Origin: Rhodeus uyekii
Lineage: Eukaryota > Chordata > Actinopteri > Cypriniformes > Acheilognathidae
Assembly (NCBI GenBank): GCA_037043235.1
Contig: JAWRVZ010000095.1
Location: 2,223,501-2,287,500 of the forward strand
Reading direction: 5' to 3'
DNA length: 64,000 nucleotides
Numbering within the stretch: position 1 is the first letter of the stretch; each line of letters opens with the position of its first letter. Positions 43,046-54,873 of this stretch are shown piece after piece. Position numbers and translations under genes: made by a program. The notes under the pieces were generated by a model. It worked only from the letters and a program-made list of their open reading frames with translations. It ran no database searches and was not told the origin of the DNA.

Positions 43046-45215
43046 AGAATATAACGAAATAAAGATATAAATTGTTTCATAACAAGTGAAAAACATATAT
43101 CAGTACATCATAGGCGTTCAGTAAGGGGGGGTAGTGTGTTTTGGGGAGTGGGGGGTTAATATCAAGGTCATGTCATTGTGCCTTTAATCGTGGATCTTTA
43201 CGGGATCAAGAATGCGATCTGTTCCAAACCCGTAGCACTTCTGCTCATCTTTGCAACACAAATTAAAGTTTTTAATGAAATCTGAGCACACAGCTTCCAC
43301 TTTAACACTTCAAAACATTCATAAAGAGTTTGTGAAACTAATCCTTAGACAATTCAACCAAAGTTTCTGAAGAGACACGATTTATATGATAAACAGCTTG
43401 AAATAAGGATTCAATGGAGGGACAGAAAGCTCTCAGAGTTCATCATAAAGACGAATGAAAGTCTTACGGGTTTGAAACGACACGAGGAAGAGTGAACGAA
43501 GAGTGAACATCCATTTTTGGGTGTACTATCCCTTTAAGTTCACCCTTTTCTTTAGTCATTGGCATTGAACTGTCCCCCATGCAGCCGTTTCAGGACGCGT
43601 CGCTGCTGTCCCGGGATCAGTATAAGCTGGATCTGCAGACGTACAGAGCCCAGCTCACTCCTGCGCAGACCGCTGCTATTGCCGAGGAGAAACGGCAGAA
43701 AGTGGCCAAAAGAAAAGCAACGAGGAGAAAGAAGGTGAGTGTTTCATTCACAGTGCTTTTACACTACATGCATGCTTGGTTTGTGTTGCGTCACTCGGTT
43801 CAGAAGAAGCACGGGTCGGTGATGTTAGTAATGACTGTTCCTGCAGGAGCTGAATAGTCTCGGCAAGCCCAAACGGCCCCGGAGCGCCTTCAACATCTTC
43901 ATGGCGGAGCACTTTGAGGAAGCTAAAGGAACGTCTACACAGGTGACCGTCTGAAGCTCAACACGACCGTCAGTGTGTGCAGGACTGAGTCTCTCTGAGG
44001 CGGCGTGTAGTTCAGCTAACACTGTAACATTATTACAATTTTAAATAACTTTTCTTTTTGCATGTATTTTAAATACATGCTAATATTTGTATTCCTGTTT
44101 ATTTTCATAATAATAATACATTACTTTACCAGAGCTCAAAGCGCTTCATATGGGGGGGGATCTCCTCAACCGCCACTAGAGTGCAGCACCCCCCCTGCAT
44201 GATGGACAGCAGCCATATTGCTCCAGAACGCTCAACACATCTTTAAATAATGGAATATATTGAATCTTAGCTCCTAGTTTAACAGTTTGCATTTAGTGTA
44301 TTAATATATCTGAGGTTTACAGTATAACTGATATTATAGACCATTAAAGCTTAAATATTTTCAGAATGTACCATATAGTGTTCATTGTTTGTAACAGTTG
44401 TTGATGTTTCAGGAGAAGCTGAAGTCCCTGAGAGACGACTGGATGAGATTCAGCGTCACACAGAAGAAAGTGAGTGTTGCACATCCTGAGCATGATGTCT
44501 TTTAAAGAGCCACGTAATTCTGTGCCAGAATCTAATGGAGAATCAGTCCTCATGGGCTTCTGGGTCGGGGGTCCGGGGGGGTCACTGATCTACGGCACTC
44601 GGACAGCGTCTTGTTTGAAAGCAATAAGCATAAGCAGTCACTCTGCATTGCATCAATGGCACTGCATGTAAAGTTTAAACGAGACTCTTGGTCCACTTTT
44701 ATTCAGAGGCTGTTCTTCACAACTTTATATGACTAAAGAATGGGGGAGTGTTTACAGCTCACAGCAGTGTCTCAAATACAGTCAGTATGAACATGCGACG
44801 TGTTCCCACCCGTGACCCCGAGGGGAATCACAGTCCAGTTGAGCCGTGAGTTATCTGTACGGGTTTCTCCTAAATCAAGCGAGGAGCTGCTTCTGCCGTT
44901 GTGATCCAGCATTCAGCCGTATTCTGCTGTGTGTGTCCTGCTCTGACGTCTCTGCTGCTTCTCTTTCTTCAGATGTACACACAGCTGTCAGAGGATGACA
45001 AAATCCGTTACAAGAATGAAATGAAGTCGTGGGAGGATCACATGATTGAGATCGGAAGGGAAGACCTGGTTCGGAGGAAAGAGAGGCGAGCCATCAAAGC
45101 CAAAGCCACCGCAGCGAGACGGAAGAAATCCCACGTCACCGTGATGAAGGCCAAAGCTCCAAAGACGGTTAAAGCTGCAGGAACGGCTGTGAATAAGACT
45201 GTGAAGAGCAAGTGA
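39740..45215 (+). CDS. tfam: Mitochondrial transcription factor A (TFAM), 7 exons
   Basis: Exons 39740-39822, 40055-40182, 42632-42702, 43585-43734, 43847-43942, 44413-44469 and 44973-45215 total 828 nt, 275 residues plus stop, all GT-AG and in phase. TFAM coats and bends mtDNA and activates its promoters in the mitochondrial matrix. The N-terminus is basic and hydrophobic without acidic residues (to about residue 42), consistent with a mitochondrial presequence. HMG box A spans about 47-115 (KRPLTAYMTYVKETQPAF, then KLAEKWRMLTPDQKQPF). A basic linker ends KRKATRRKK. HMG box B runs from about 151 (KPKRPRSAFNIFMAEHFEEA) to MKSWEDHMIEIGR. A lysine/arginine/alanine-rich tail follows. The tail is longer than in human TFAM (246 residues, from memory). 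Intron 2 is mostly a CT-rich array. Confidence 0.96.
40186..42399 (+). repeat. 2.2-kb CT-rich array in tfam intron 2
   Basis: Starts within four bases of the exon 2 donor (G|GTAT then CTCTCT). The first half (to ~41170) is mainly the 14-bp unit CTCTCTGTCTCTCG. The middle (41340-41740) is CGCTCGCTCTCTCTCTGTCT-type 20-mers, then 22-mers with one more CT (to ~42250). The top strand is pure pyrimidine plus periodic G. Long frames in several frames and on both strands are artefacts. Confidence 0.97.
42403..42527 (-). mobile_element. Fragment of the 46356-47049 MITE family in tfam intron 2
   Basis: The reverse complement matches the left ~120 bp of the element at 46356 nearly throughout: GTAATACCTCGGTTTAC, TTTAATTCGTTCCAAGA, ACACCAAAACAA and AATCAATTAATTCGTTCCAC. 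Confidence 0.85.
43012..43044. repeat. (CA)n microsatellite in tfam intron 3
   Basis: Pure CA run. Confidence 0.9.
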
Positions 45216-45459
45216 CCGCGTGTGTGACTCCGTCCTCAAAGCCTGCTCTCCGTTAGCAGCGCTGCGTTTCTACAGCGCTCAGCGTCCTTCATGAAGTTTC
45301 AATAGTTGTTTCTCTCACGCGATGTAAATATTGTAGGCATGTATGACTGCTCTCATCGCTCTGTATTCCTGTGAAGCTGCTCGAACACTTCTCTCTAGAT
45401 TGAGCTTGCATATCATGCTTTAAAAGAGACGCCATGTTTTTGTATGACTTTACTTACGA

Positions 45460-45465
45460 AATAAA
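45460..45465 (+). terminator. tfam polyadenylation signal
   Basis: AATAAA, 245 bp after the tfam stop codon, is the first canonical signal downstream. Confidence 0.75.
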
Positions 45466-45578
45466 CATTCATATTACATATAAAAGTAACAAAGTATGTA
45501 CAATAGAATATGAACACTTTTAAAACATCATCATAAGTGTTTTCCAAGGAGAGTTATTCCCACTCGCACCTGACCGGC

Positions 45579-45584
45579 TTTATT
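45579..45584 (-). terminator. polr3d polyadenylation signal
   Basis: AATAAA on the minus strand, about 236 bp downstream of the polr3d stop. It lies about 115 bp from the tfam signal on the other strand, so the two transcripts end tail-to-tail and may overlap. Confidence 0.65.
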
Positions 45585-45819
45585 CTGCGCTCGCATCCAG
45601 AACTACAACGTTCTGCTAGTGTCATCATTACAACCTGCCGTCAGTCGGCCTTAAACTCACTCAGATACTTTCCTTTATGACGAACCATGAGCGAACAAAG
45701 ATAACGTTTCAGGTGAACTCTTAAATGCCAAAGAAGCAGAAATAACATAACTTACAGTACTTTGTACTAAGACCAAAAAGCCTTGCATAAAAACAGTTAT
45801 TTACATTCATATTTAGAAT

Positions 45820-48800
45820 CTACTCAGGACTTGGAAGCTGCGCCGGATCAGACGGCAATTTGGCTTCTTGCAGTAAAGCCTGAAAGTCAGGTGAACACAC
45901 CAGCTTGTGTGAGACGTGTCCCAGCACAGTCATGTCCCCGCTGAGGCCGTCCGCCAGCCGCACACACACCAGCTGCTGCACACACACACGAGAACATTCT
46001 TCATTATACTTTTCAGAAGGAATTGTGAGTGTAGTGATTATACTTCAAAAAGCAGTGATTTCATTTATTATGAGAGAGTCCCAACGGATTTTATTTATCC
46101 ACCTTTACTAGATTGATTTTGTTACACAGCAACTAATACAACATGCTTACCTGCAGGAAAGAGAAGGCCGCTCCCTCCGAGACATCTAATGCCACACTCC
46201 CCATGACCAGCTGCACTTTACCTGACTTTCTAATCTGCAGTTTTCCAATCAGACCCTCGGAGAAGTCCGACAGCAAAGGTACTTTATCCGGCTGATCCTG
46301 AAAAATCACGTCACAGCATTAAAGGGGAACACTGAAGACCATTATTTTACAATTACAGTAATACCTCGGTTTACCAGTTTAATTCGTTCCAAGAGCGAGC
46401 TCGTAAACCAAAATGCTCGTACACCAAAACAAATTTCCCCATAAGAATGCACTAAAAATCAATTAATTCGTTCCACATGACCACAAATGCCCATTTAAAT
46501 TTTGTTTTTGTTTTATCCTATTAATTGCAGTTAAAATTATAACTATTAAGATCTCGTATAAATACTAATTAATAATTGACAAACTCTAAAAATACTTGAC
46601 AATTTACTGTAATGCACTTCAGCTTTGAGTAGCCTGCCTGGAGGAGAGAGAGGAGGGGGGAGGGAGGGGGAAAGCAAGGATTCAAGTGCAAATTAGTGAA
46701 TTTATTATAATATTGCAGAAAACAAATGAAGTGATAATCCAGAGTGAAAGTTGTGGAACATGGGTAAATCACCTCTGTAAATCACTTATAATAGTATCAC
46801 TGTGGTGAATGATGCAACCAAACCAATCGATGCTGAGAGAATGAACGAGTGAAGGGCTGATAAAGGGGATGGAACCGCGTGACTGTGTTATGAGAGGCTG
46901 TGTTCAGGATATTTCCAGTAAAAATGCTTGTGATGATGCTGAGCGTTAGGACTTTTCCACACAAAACTGCGCATGGGTGAGGGAACATTTTTCTCGTACA
47001 CCGATACAATGCTCCTACACCAAGTCGCTCGTAAACTGAGGTATTACTGTATTTGTAATTGAATGTGGTTTGCCTTCGAAGGATCATTTCATGAGGAATA
47101 TAAAATCATACTAATAATATCTAGAAATCAAAACCTAATGGAAAAAAGAGCTGTGGTGGTTTACCTTTCAGTGGAATTAATTAGCTAAAAGGTCATGAAT
47201 TGAGAAATCAAATTTTATGACACTTTGACATGTGAGAGGTCACTGTACGATTAAAACATCCTATACATTACAGAACTCAAAACTTCCTTGATTGTACAAA
47301 ACCAGCTTAAATTGAACCCAAGCTCAGAAAACGACTTGTTTTGGATTCTGTCACATTATGATGACGTGAGGAAAGAAACGCTTCTGAATCAAAGTAACAC
47401 CTACTGCAACATCACTCATCGCTGCGAGCTTTCACGCCATGGGAGCAGATCTAAATATATCTTGACCGCTATACGAGTAAAAACTGAGTACAGTACTAGT
47501 TTAAGAGAGTTCCACATGTAATACTTAATTTCTGTGCAAAGATGTTAGCCAATCACAGCACACATTTACACTCGTCTCACAGAAGACACGCCCCTTCAGA
47601 CAGCCGTCAAATCAGAGCAGGAAAGGGTCTATTAATTCTAAATCATGACATTATGTAAAACTTATTATAAACATCATAAGTGAACCTCAGAAAACAGAGA
47701 GTCAGGACCTCGGTTCAATTTGTCCAGGATGCCGGGGTTACACCCCTACTCTTGCGAAGGACATCCTGGGATTTTTAATGACCACAGAGAGTCAGGACCT
47801 CGGTTTATCGTCTCATCCGAAGGACGGTGCTTGTTGCAGTACAGTGTCCCCGTCACTATACTGGGGCGTTAGGACCCACACAGACTGCAGGGTGACGCCC
47901 CCTGCTGGCCTCCTAACACCACTTCCAGCAGAAACCCAGTGTTTCCCAGGAGTCTCCCATCCAGATACTGACCAGTTCAACCCTGCTCAGCTTCAGTGGG
48001 ACACCAGTCTTAGGCTACAGGGGGTATGCTTCAGTTGACCAGAGTATAATATTATTCCAAATGTGTTTTTAAAAGAAAATGAAGGCATGTTATATAGACC
48101 CATGTTGTTGAACATTATTGCGTCAAAAACTAAAGACTGGAAAAAGCAATGGAAAAGTGATTAGGCTTTTTTAGGGAGTAAGGCAATATTGTAATACAGT
48201 GGAGGTGGGTTATGTCGACGGCCTCGGGGGGGCAAAAAAGCGTTGAGAGAACCGATGATGGAGATAACCAACAGCCAATATGACGATTGATTTGATGAAG
48301 GATCTGCATGCTATATAAATGTACACACACTGTATATGTTTGCTAACAACAAAAGGCATATGTGCAGCAACTAACAGCAGAGATTTACCAGAATACAATA
48401 AAAAGATATTAGCTCGAGATATTAGTGTTCGGCGACATAACAGAATCAACATAACCGATGAGAAAATGCTGAGACAAATAGTGAGTTTGGCGGTTCCACT
48501 TCAGAAACCTCGACATAATAGTATTGGCGAGTTAACCGAGCTCGAGATAAGTGAACTCCACTGTAATTATAAACAGTCTGAGAGAGAGTATACTGAAGCT
48601 TAGCTGCGAAAACAAGATCCATCATGGAACATCTTTAACGGTTCTGGCTCTCTACGAGTCCTGATGTGAAGCCTGAACTCACCAGAGCTGGAACTGGTTT
48701 CATGTGTGAGGAGAGCTTGTGTTCAGTTCTGTCCTTGCTGGTTTTCTCTGAGCTTGCAGCTTTGGGTTGGCCTGGAACGGCATCAGGAAGCTGAATGAAC

Positions 48801-50691
48801 AGCAGCTCCTCCTGATCTGCAACGCTCAGCTGCTGGAAAAGCTCTCCGACTGTCGGGATGTGCGGGAACGGGTAACCCTGCTCCGCCCGCGCTGCTTTCA
48901 GTGCCGTTCCACTCGCTCGCGCTGCAAACACGTGTTGGGTTCAGTGTTTTACTGCGAGTCGCATGAAGAGCAATGAAACACTGCGAGCACAAGCTAACTC
49001 ACATGAGCGGGCAGCTTCTGCGGACACTGACGGCTGATGAAGGGGAAGTCCGATCGGCCTTTGATGAGGATCGTTTTTTAATCCAGGATCATCTAAAAAC
49101 TGCTCCAGAAAACCAGAAAAACATGAATATGCGACTGATGGCTCAAATGATGAAGGGTCACTGGGACTTCGCTTACGTCGTCTCGTTGGAGTTTTTGTAA
49201 AATTTCGTCATCATCTTCGTCAAGATTGTTCTTTTCCTTTTTAATGCCTTTTGTGACGAGAGCGGGACCGTGAGCCGGGCCAGAGCTGGACCAATTCCCT
49301 GCAGGATCAGACGGAGGATCACCGTATTTAACACTCATTTACCGTCGGCGGTTCGGCCGTTACTTATACAGCGGTAAACAGAACACCGGTTTGGCACTTT
49401 TAGGGGTGGACAAAACTATTCCACGATAATGGTACAGATCACAATCGTTATTTTTGCTCTAAATAAGGTGTTTGTGACCATTGAGATTTCATATTTAAAA
49501 AATAATAATGCCAGTCTGAAAAACTGAAGTAAAAGAAAACAATAAAAACTGCTTTTCGCACACTTTATTCTAGCATGTTTATATTGGATGATCCGGCTGG
49601 GATTAATGTAGGATGTATAACGGCGTGATTAAGGTGTTTTACCCAGTTTCCTGTAGGCGTCTGCAGGACGCTGCTCAAAGATGGAGTGAGACTGAATAGT
49701 CTGCGGTTTCTCTCGTCTCCGTCTCTCTCGGTGCCGCTCTTCCCTCTCTCTTCTCTCTTTCTTTGGAGCAGTGCGAGTCTCCTGTAATCTCCAAACACAA
49801 GGGTTCACATTGAGAGTTGCAGATGTGCCAACACTGAAATTAATCGATCACAGTTCAACGGTTATAATACTTTTCAATTTTAATAATAACGTGTTTGATT
49901 CAACATCATTACCATAAAATGTTAAGAGAAGTCTGTTTTATTATACGGTTGCTGTAAGTAGTATTTTCATACTATGTGTGTAATGATATCGATGCACTAA
50001 TTATATGCATGGATGCAATGCGTAAAAATCTATATACATTTTTATAAATCCATAATATACTATAAAAGGTATATTTTATACATAATATAATACCCCCGCC
50101 CATTTTTTCTTTTTCTATATTATTTATAAATGCTTTATTTTTATTTTAAATGTTGCATTTGTGAGTTAATCAAATGTAATATTGCAAGTTTAGTGGTATC
50201 AGCAAATATCGCATCGCTGGCTAAGAGAATCGATCGTCCACTCCTAATATATGTGTGCATTTAAAATAAGAAAATCCTATATTATATAATTTAGTTTTCT
50301 ATTTAGCCATAATTAAAAGATGTTTCCCAACCATAAAACATAGTTTCTACAAATAAAGTTTGTAATGATGTCGAAAATACTTACTCATCTTTAGTTTTGC
50401 GAACGGAGTGAACATTTGGTACAAAGGTTTTCTGAGGAGAAAGAAGAGTAAAGTTTGTAGATGAGCTGCTGATGAAACACAAGAGCAGCACAAAACCACA
50501 ACTGGCACTGAACCGTTGGCATTAGAGGGTGGCACCTTCTTAAACCCGCCCAGGGTCAGATCTCTGGAGCGCAGAGAGGTCAGTCTGCCCGGCGGGGGGG
50601 GGTTCAGGGACGGCCGGCCTGGGAGTCTGAACGCCGCCGCCGCAGAAGAAGAAGAAGAAGAGCTCGCCTCTCCATCTCCATGTTCACACAT
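45820..50691 (-). CDS. polr3d: RNA polymerase III subunit RPC4 (POLR3D), 8 coding exons
   Basis: Exons on the minus strand: 50691-50536, 50431-50385, 49788-49643, 49298-49177, 49099-49003, 48921-48683, 46297-46151 and 45975-45820. They total 1110 nt (369 residues plus stop) with consistent phases. RPC4 pairs with RPC5 in the TFIIF-like module of nuclear Pol III. Recognised by SLRSRDLTLGGFKK (39-52), the basic stretch ending in IQSHSIFEQRPAD, NWSSSG, KKEKNNLDEDDDEILQKLQR, FLDDPGLKND, the QEELLFIQLPDAVPGQP segment, and the C-terminal LIGKLQIRKSGKVQLVMG and GDMTVLGHVSHKLVCSPDF. The first coding exon has Ser7-Ala4 runs encoded by a TCT/GCG microsatellite. The ATG at 50691 directly follows an acceptor-like TTTGCAGG, implying a 5' UTR exon upstream. 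The last exon has a CAGCAG tandem acceptor. Confidence 0.93.
46356..47049. mobile_element. 694-bp MITE with TA target duplication in polr3d intron
   Basis: Ends CAGTAATACCTCGGTTTAC and GTAAACTGAGGTATTACTG are inverted and flanked by TA on both sides. Internal sequence repeats TCGTACACC and CTCGTAAAC strings. No coding potential. A fragment of the same family lies in tfam intron 2. Confidence 0.88.
47150..47440. repeat. Dispersed repeat, copy 1
   Basis: Shares GTCACTGTAC, CAGAACTCAA and ACTTCC blocks in the same order and spacing with 61990-62330. No coding capacity; family not identified. Confidence 0.6.
47695..48035 (-). mobile_element. 5S-rRNA-like SINE
   Basis: Around 47935-48010 the plus strand reads CCCAGG, GTCTCCCATCCAGATACT, ACCAG, ACCCTGCTCAGCTTC, which is the complement of the conserved 5S rRNA internal promoter region. 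This suggests a 5S-derived (SINE3-type) element on the minus strand. A 21-bp direct repeat starting CAGAGAGTCAGGACC occurs at 47695 and 47785. Confidence 0.7.
48197..48563. mobile_element. 367-bp Tigger-like MITE in polr3d intron
   Basis: Ends CAGTGGAGGTGGGTTATGTC and its partner ending GTGAACTCCACTG, flanked by TA. Each end matches one end of the larger relic at 23720-25166, so it is a non-autonomous derivative of that family. Confidence 0.87.
49789..50384 (-). other. polr3d intron 2
   Basis: AT-rich intron with no recognised element. Confidence 0.6.
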
Positions 50692-51036
50692 CCTGCAAAC
50701 ACACACACTTACAACCAACCCTAGGCGTCTGTTCTGGGCGTCATGATTACTCAGACTGACGCAGTGCCATGAATCGCCTCAGATATGCTGTCGTGTAAAA
50801 CAAGCGCTGTTTTGAACGGCTTCTGCGCGCTCACTGACGGTAAACACTCACGCCTCCATTTTGCTAGCAAACGAAGCTAACAAAACAAAGCATTCAATGC
50901 CACGGTGATTAATTTGCAGTGCCAGATTTGGAATAAAGAATGGAATACGGCTTCCCTGAACACATATAAGTGGAACTGAAGACGGTACGCACTTGAGGTC
51001 TGTGTGAGCAGCTTGTCATCTCTGTCGCTCTGAAAG
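50692..51036 (-). promoter_or_regulatory. polr3d 5' UTR / promoter region
   Basis: Upstream of the first coding exon and its acceptor. A non-coding first exon probably lies about 50750-50900, where the sequence is more GC-rich, but I could not fix its ends. Confidence 0.45.
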
Positions 51037-51203
51037 CGGCGGGAGCATCATGCGTCACGTGATCCGGAGCGGCGGGAGCATCATGCGTCACGTGATCCGG
51101 AGCGGCGGGAGCATCATGCGTCACGTGATCCGGAGCGGCGGGAGCATCATGCGTCACGTGATCCGGAGCGGCGGGAGCATCATGCGTCACGTGATCCGGA
51201 GCG
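51037..51203. repeat. 33-bp minisatellite x5 with a CACGTG E-box per unit
   Basis: The unit contains GCGGGAGCATCATGCG and TCACGTGATCCGGAG. CACGTG lies at 51056, 51089, 51122, 51155 and 51188, exactly 33 bp apart, and copies are essentially identical. It sits about 365-500 bp upstream of the polr3d start codon. Short frames on both strands exist only because 33 is a multiple of 3. Confidence 0.95.
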
Positions 51204-51989
51204 ACAAGAGACTTTTCATATTGCTATTTTATTAAATAAATCGATTCTATTTATGCGTTTATAGCCTTCTGTAAAAAAATATTTTATACTATCTCCGATC
51301 TTATATGGTGTTATACTTGTCTTATTATTAAACAGTAAACTATATTTTATATGTACTCTTTGTAATAAACTATACTGTATTATTTGTGTTATATTCTATT
51401 AAACTATATTAGGCTCTATTTATATACTGTTGTTATTTTATCTCATTATTAAGTAATAATCCAGCCTAATAATAATAATAAATATAACAAAAATAACAAA
51501 ATATGATATACAGTATATGAGTCTGTGAAACGGGGGCCCTTTGTGTCCGCAGTGTTTGATGAGATGCATAAGGTACAACAAATGCACCAAAGTGTGTTTC
51601 CAAAGCTCAAAGTTATTAATTAAAGTGTTTGTTACGTCCCTTAGTGTGTTGTAGTGTGTTTTTGTCCACTCCCCCTTTTTTGTCTACCCTATCATATTTC
51701 TCAGGTCCTGTCATTGGATAACTCTCCTGTCAATCAACTTCAGTGACGAAGCCACGCCTCTCCGCAAAGGAATTAGCCAACTATAAAAGACTAGGAAGTG
51801 ACGCATCACATCAGCGCGTCCTTTGGACGTAGCTCTTGACTCTTGCTGTGTATTGTCTGTTTGTTTGATTCTTGAATTCTGTTAGTTGTTAGTGTTGTGT
51901 TTTTGGTTAAAAGCTTTCTTTGGTGTATCGTTTGTGTTATGTAAATGCTCACCACCATTCAGAGTTTTGTGCCATTGGTAATTGCTTAA

Positions 51990-52572
51990 GGGCCAGTCAC
52001 ACAGCCGATTGCGCATGAATTACTCACAAATCACGCATAGATTGGGTTTGTGCGTAGAGAAATTGACCAAAGTATTCCACGAACACCCGACGCATGAATC
52101 ACTGCCGGAGCGCGTCCCAACACGCGCGCTTCGCGAACGTTCCACGAACAAGCACTTTCAGAATCCACATTGTCAGTGGAATGAACGTGATGCGTGCGCC
52201 GCGGTGCGCGGTTCATGAGTGATATGAAGGTGGGGCGTCAGTGGACGTGCGCGCTTTCGAACCAGTTCCGACGCATAAGCACTGACGGCCGACGCGTGTC
52301 CCACGCATGTCACGCATACTCAACGCATAAACTACGCACGCTGACTCATAAATAACGCACACCGACGCACGTCTGTGCGTCAGAAAATTTTTGAACCGTT
52401 CAAAACTCAAAATCACGCACAAACCACCTTCGACGCACATCCACTTACAATCACTGACGGTCCTCGTTCGTTCCACCGACTAATTACGCATATGACGCAC
52501 ACGCTGCGCAGAAACGAAAATCTGTGCGTAATTTGTGCGTTCTTCATGCGTTTTCGCTGTGTGACTGGGCCT
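51990..52572. mobile_element. MITE copy 1 of a tandem pair
   Basis: Ends GGGCCAGTCACACAGC and GCTGTGTGACTGGGCC are inverted; flanked by TTAA at both ends. The interior is packed with ACGCA/TGCGT pentamers, about 19 by hand count. No coding capacity. Confidence 0.9.
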
Positions 52573-52576
52573 TTAA

Positions 52577-53168
52577 GGGCCAGTCACACAGCCGATCGCG
52601 CATGAATTACTCACAAATCACGCATAGATTGGGTTTGTCCGTGCTTGTGCGTCGAGAAATTGACCAAAGTATTCCACGAACACCCGACGCATGAATCACT
52701 GCCGGAGCGCGTCCAAACACGCGCGCTTCGCGAACGTTCCACGAACAAGCACTTTCAGAATCCACATTGTCAGTGGAATGAACGTGATACGCGCGCCGCG
52801 GTGCGCGGTTCATGAGTGATATGAAGGTGGGGCGTCAGTGGACGTGCGCGCTTTCGAACCAGTTACGACGCATAAGCACTGACAGCCGACGCGTGTCCTG
52901 CGCATGTCACGCATACTCAACGCATAAACTACGCACGCCGACTCATAAATAACGCACACCGACGCACATCTGTGCGTCAGAAAATTTTTGAACCGTTCAA
53001 AACTCAAAATCACGCACAAACCACCTTCGACGCACATCCACTTACAATCACTGACGGTCCTCGTTCGTTCCACCGTCGAATTACGCATATGACGCACACG
53101 CCGCGCAGAAACGAAAATCTGTGCGTAATTCGTGCGTTCTTCATGCGTTTTCGCTGTGTGACTGGGCC
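52577..53168. mobile_element. MITE copy 2 of a tandem pair
   Basis: Same element head-to-tail with copy 1, separated only by TTTAA. It differs by about a dozen substitutions and a 10-bp insertion near 52640; several differences are C/T or G/A changes at CpG. The right flank is TTTA rather than a perfect TTAA. Confidence 0.9.
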
Positions 53169-54328
53169 TTTACCACTTGTGAGGGCTAAATGAAGCCCCA
53201 TGAAGCAGTGAAGCCCTGCAGGGAAATGCTTCACACACACATAGGGGCTTCAAGATGATTCATTTGCTCGACTACCCCATCATGTGGGTAGAAAAATGTA
53301 TAACATGCTTGGTGCTTGCAATAAAATGGTGGGATGTGAATCATGCTCTGAATACAAAAATATTATTTGAAGAGTTTTAACATTAATTGTTTTGATTTAC
53401 TTTGTTTTGTTTTTGCTTATGCAACAAGTGAAAATGTTAAATAAGGAGGTAAAATAAAGAGTTTATTCATTTTTATTTAAAAACAATTTTTTCCACTATG
53501 GCTTTCAAAGTCTAAAAAAATATAATTTATTGAATTGAAAAGTATTGAAATGTAATAATAAAGTGCTCAGCCAAGTCAACCTTCTCAGCTAAATTGAATT
53601 ACATATGTAAGAGTTAAAAAAACAACTATACAGTGTAGTGTGGGGCTATGAATATAAATGGAATACCTGAGCCAGGTTCAACCTGGTTGGTTTCCTCGTT
53701 GCCATGCAAGACTCAGTGCCTTAGCATAGTTGAGGTGTTATTATTATAACTTAGCTCCTTGGAACAAACCAGATGCTTCAGCTACAAGTATTCAGAAAAG
53801 TTGTCACATTTTATTTTATTCATTAGTGGAATCTATTACATAGTAATTGCAGGTGCCTTACATTCTTAGGTGAGAACAACTCAAAGTGCTCGCAAACAGG
53901 GGAAAATCTCCTCTTTCTTGCTGGTTCCATCGCAAAAAAAGAAGAAGCTTGAATCGAATGCCAAAAACAGCGCAATAAAGGGACCCAAAAACACAAAAAG
54001 CGAGGGACAATACATAGTGTTTCACTGCCGCTTTTACTTCGAGCTGCACTCAAACCTAGCGAATCCTTTCCTGAAGCAGTCACGTGGTACACCCGCTACG
54101 CGGGGCTTCAAACGTCAGCACTTACGTCAGCAACACGCGCATCGACCCGCGGATGGTCCTCACTGCGGAACACGAGATCCAGGGGGAGGAGTTGGATCCA
54201 GATCCAACTCCTCCCATTATATATACTTCGCCCCGCCGCCGCCCCATCACACATGGTCATGGTGTGCGAAGACACCCACCCAGGCTTCTGCAGCGAGTTC
54301 TGTGAAATCTGTGCTGACCAGTGTGAAA

Positions 54329-54360
54329 GGATGGATGGATGGATGGATGGATGGATGGAT
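54329..54360. repeat. (GGAT)n microsatellite
   Basis: Eight GGAT units; the complement of the ATCC satellite unit at the left of the window. Confidence 0.95.
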
Positions 54361-54873
54361 AGCTAATTGTGAATGTCCTGTGGTTTCCCTGTAATGTTGG
54401 TCTAATTCTGTGTGCTCCCAATGTCGTTTTCTTTATGTTTTGCCTTCAAAGTTTCCCTACTGTTTTCAAAATGTCTGTTTTAGCTCGTGTGTTAATAAAG
54501 TTTTTTTTTCCAATTTAATTGCGTTGGTAATACATTTTGCATGCATTTATGTAAGTGAGATGCTCTTATGCTATTTAAATGAAGTCAGATGCTCTTGTGA
54601 AGTCACTTATAAGTGACTTATAAGTATAATTAGTGCTGCTATAATTTAGTCACATACAGTGTCATAATCAGTAGTGAAAAAAGCACATTCTCTACTTGAA
54701 TTTAAACTTGAATTAAGTGCCTACTAATTAATATACTTAAGTATTGGAAATCAAAGTGCATGTGGACTACTGAAAGGGGTTAAAGATCAGCCAATCAAAG
54801 AATACAGTGAATCTACGAAATTTGTAAGTAATCTTTTTTGTTTTAGATTATATTTAAACGTTTCTCCAAATTA

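Noticed and set aside
47935..48015. Genuine 5S rRNA gene
   Set aside because: Only the internal promoter-like part matches and with many substitutions; flanking sequence fits a SINE instead.
51037..51203. CRISPR-like regular repeats
   Set aside because: Units are contiguous 33-bp tandem copies without unique spacers, in a vertebrate genome.
52031..53240. Paired 60-95 codon frames repeated twice on the minus strand
   Set aside because: Shadows of the two tandem MITE copies; no start context or domain, and differences between copies do not favour synonymous sites.
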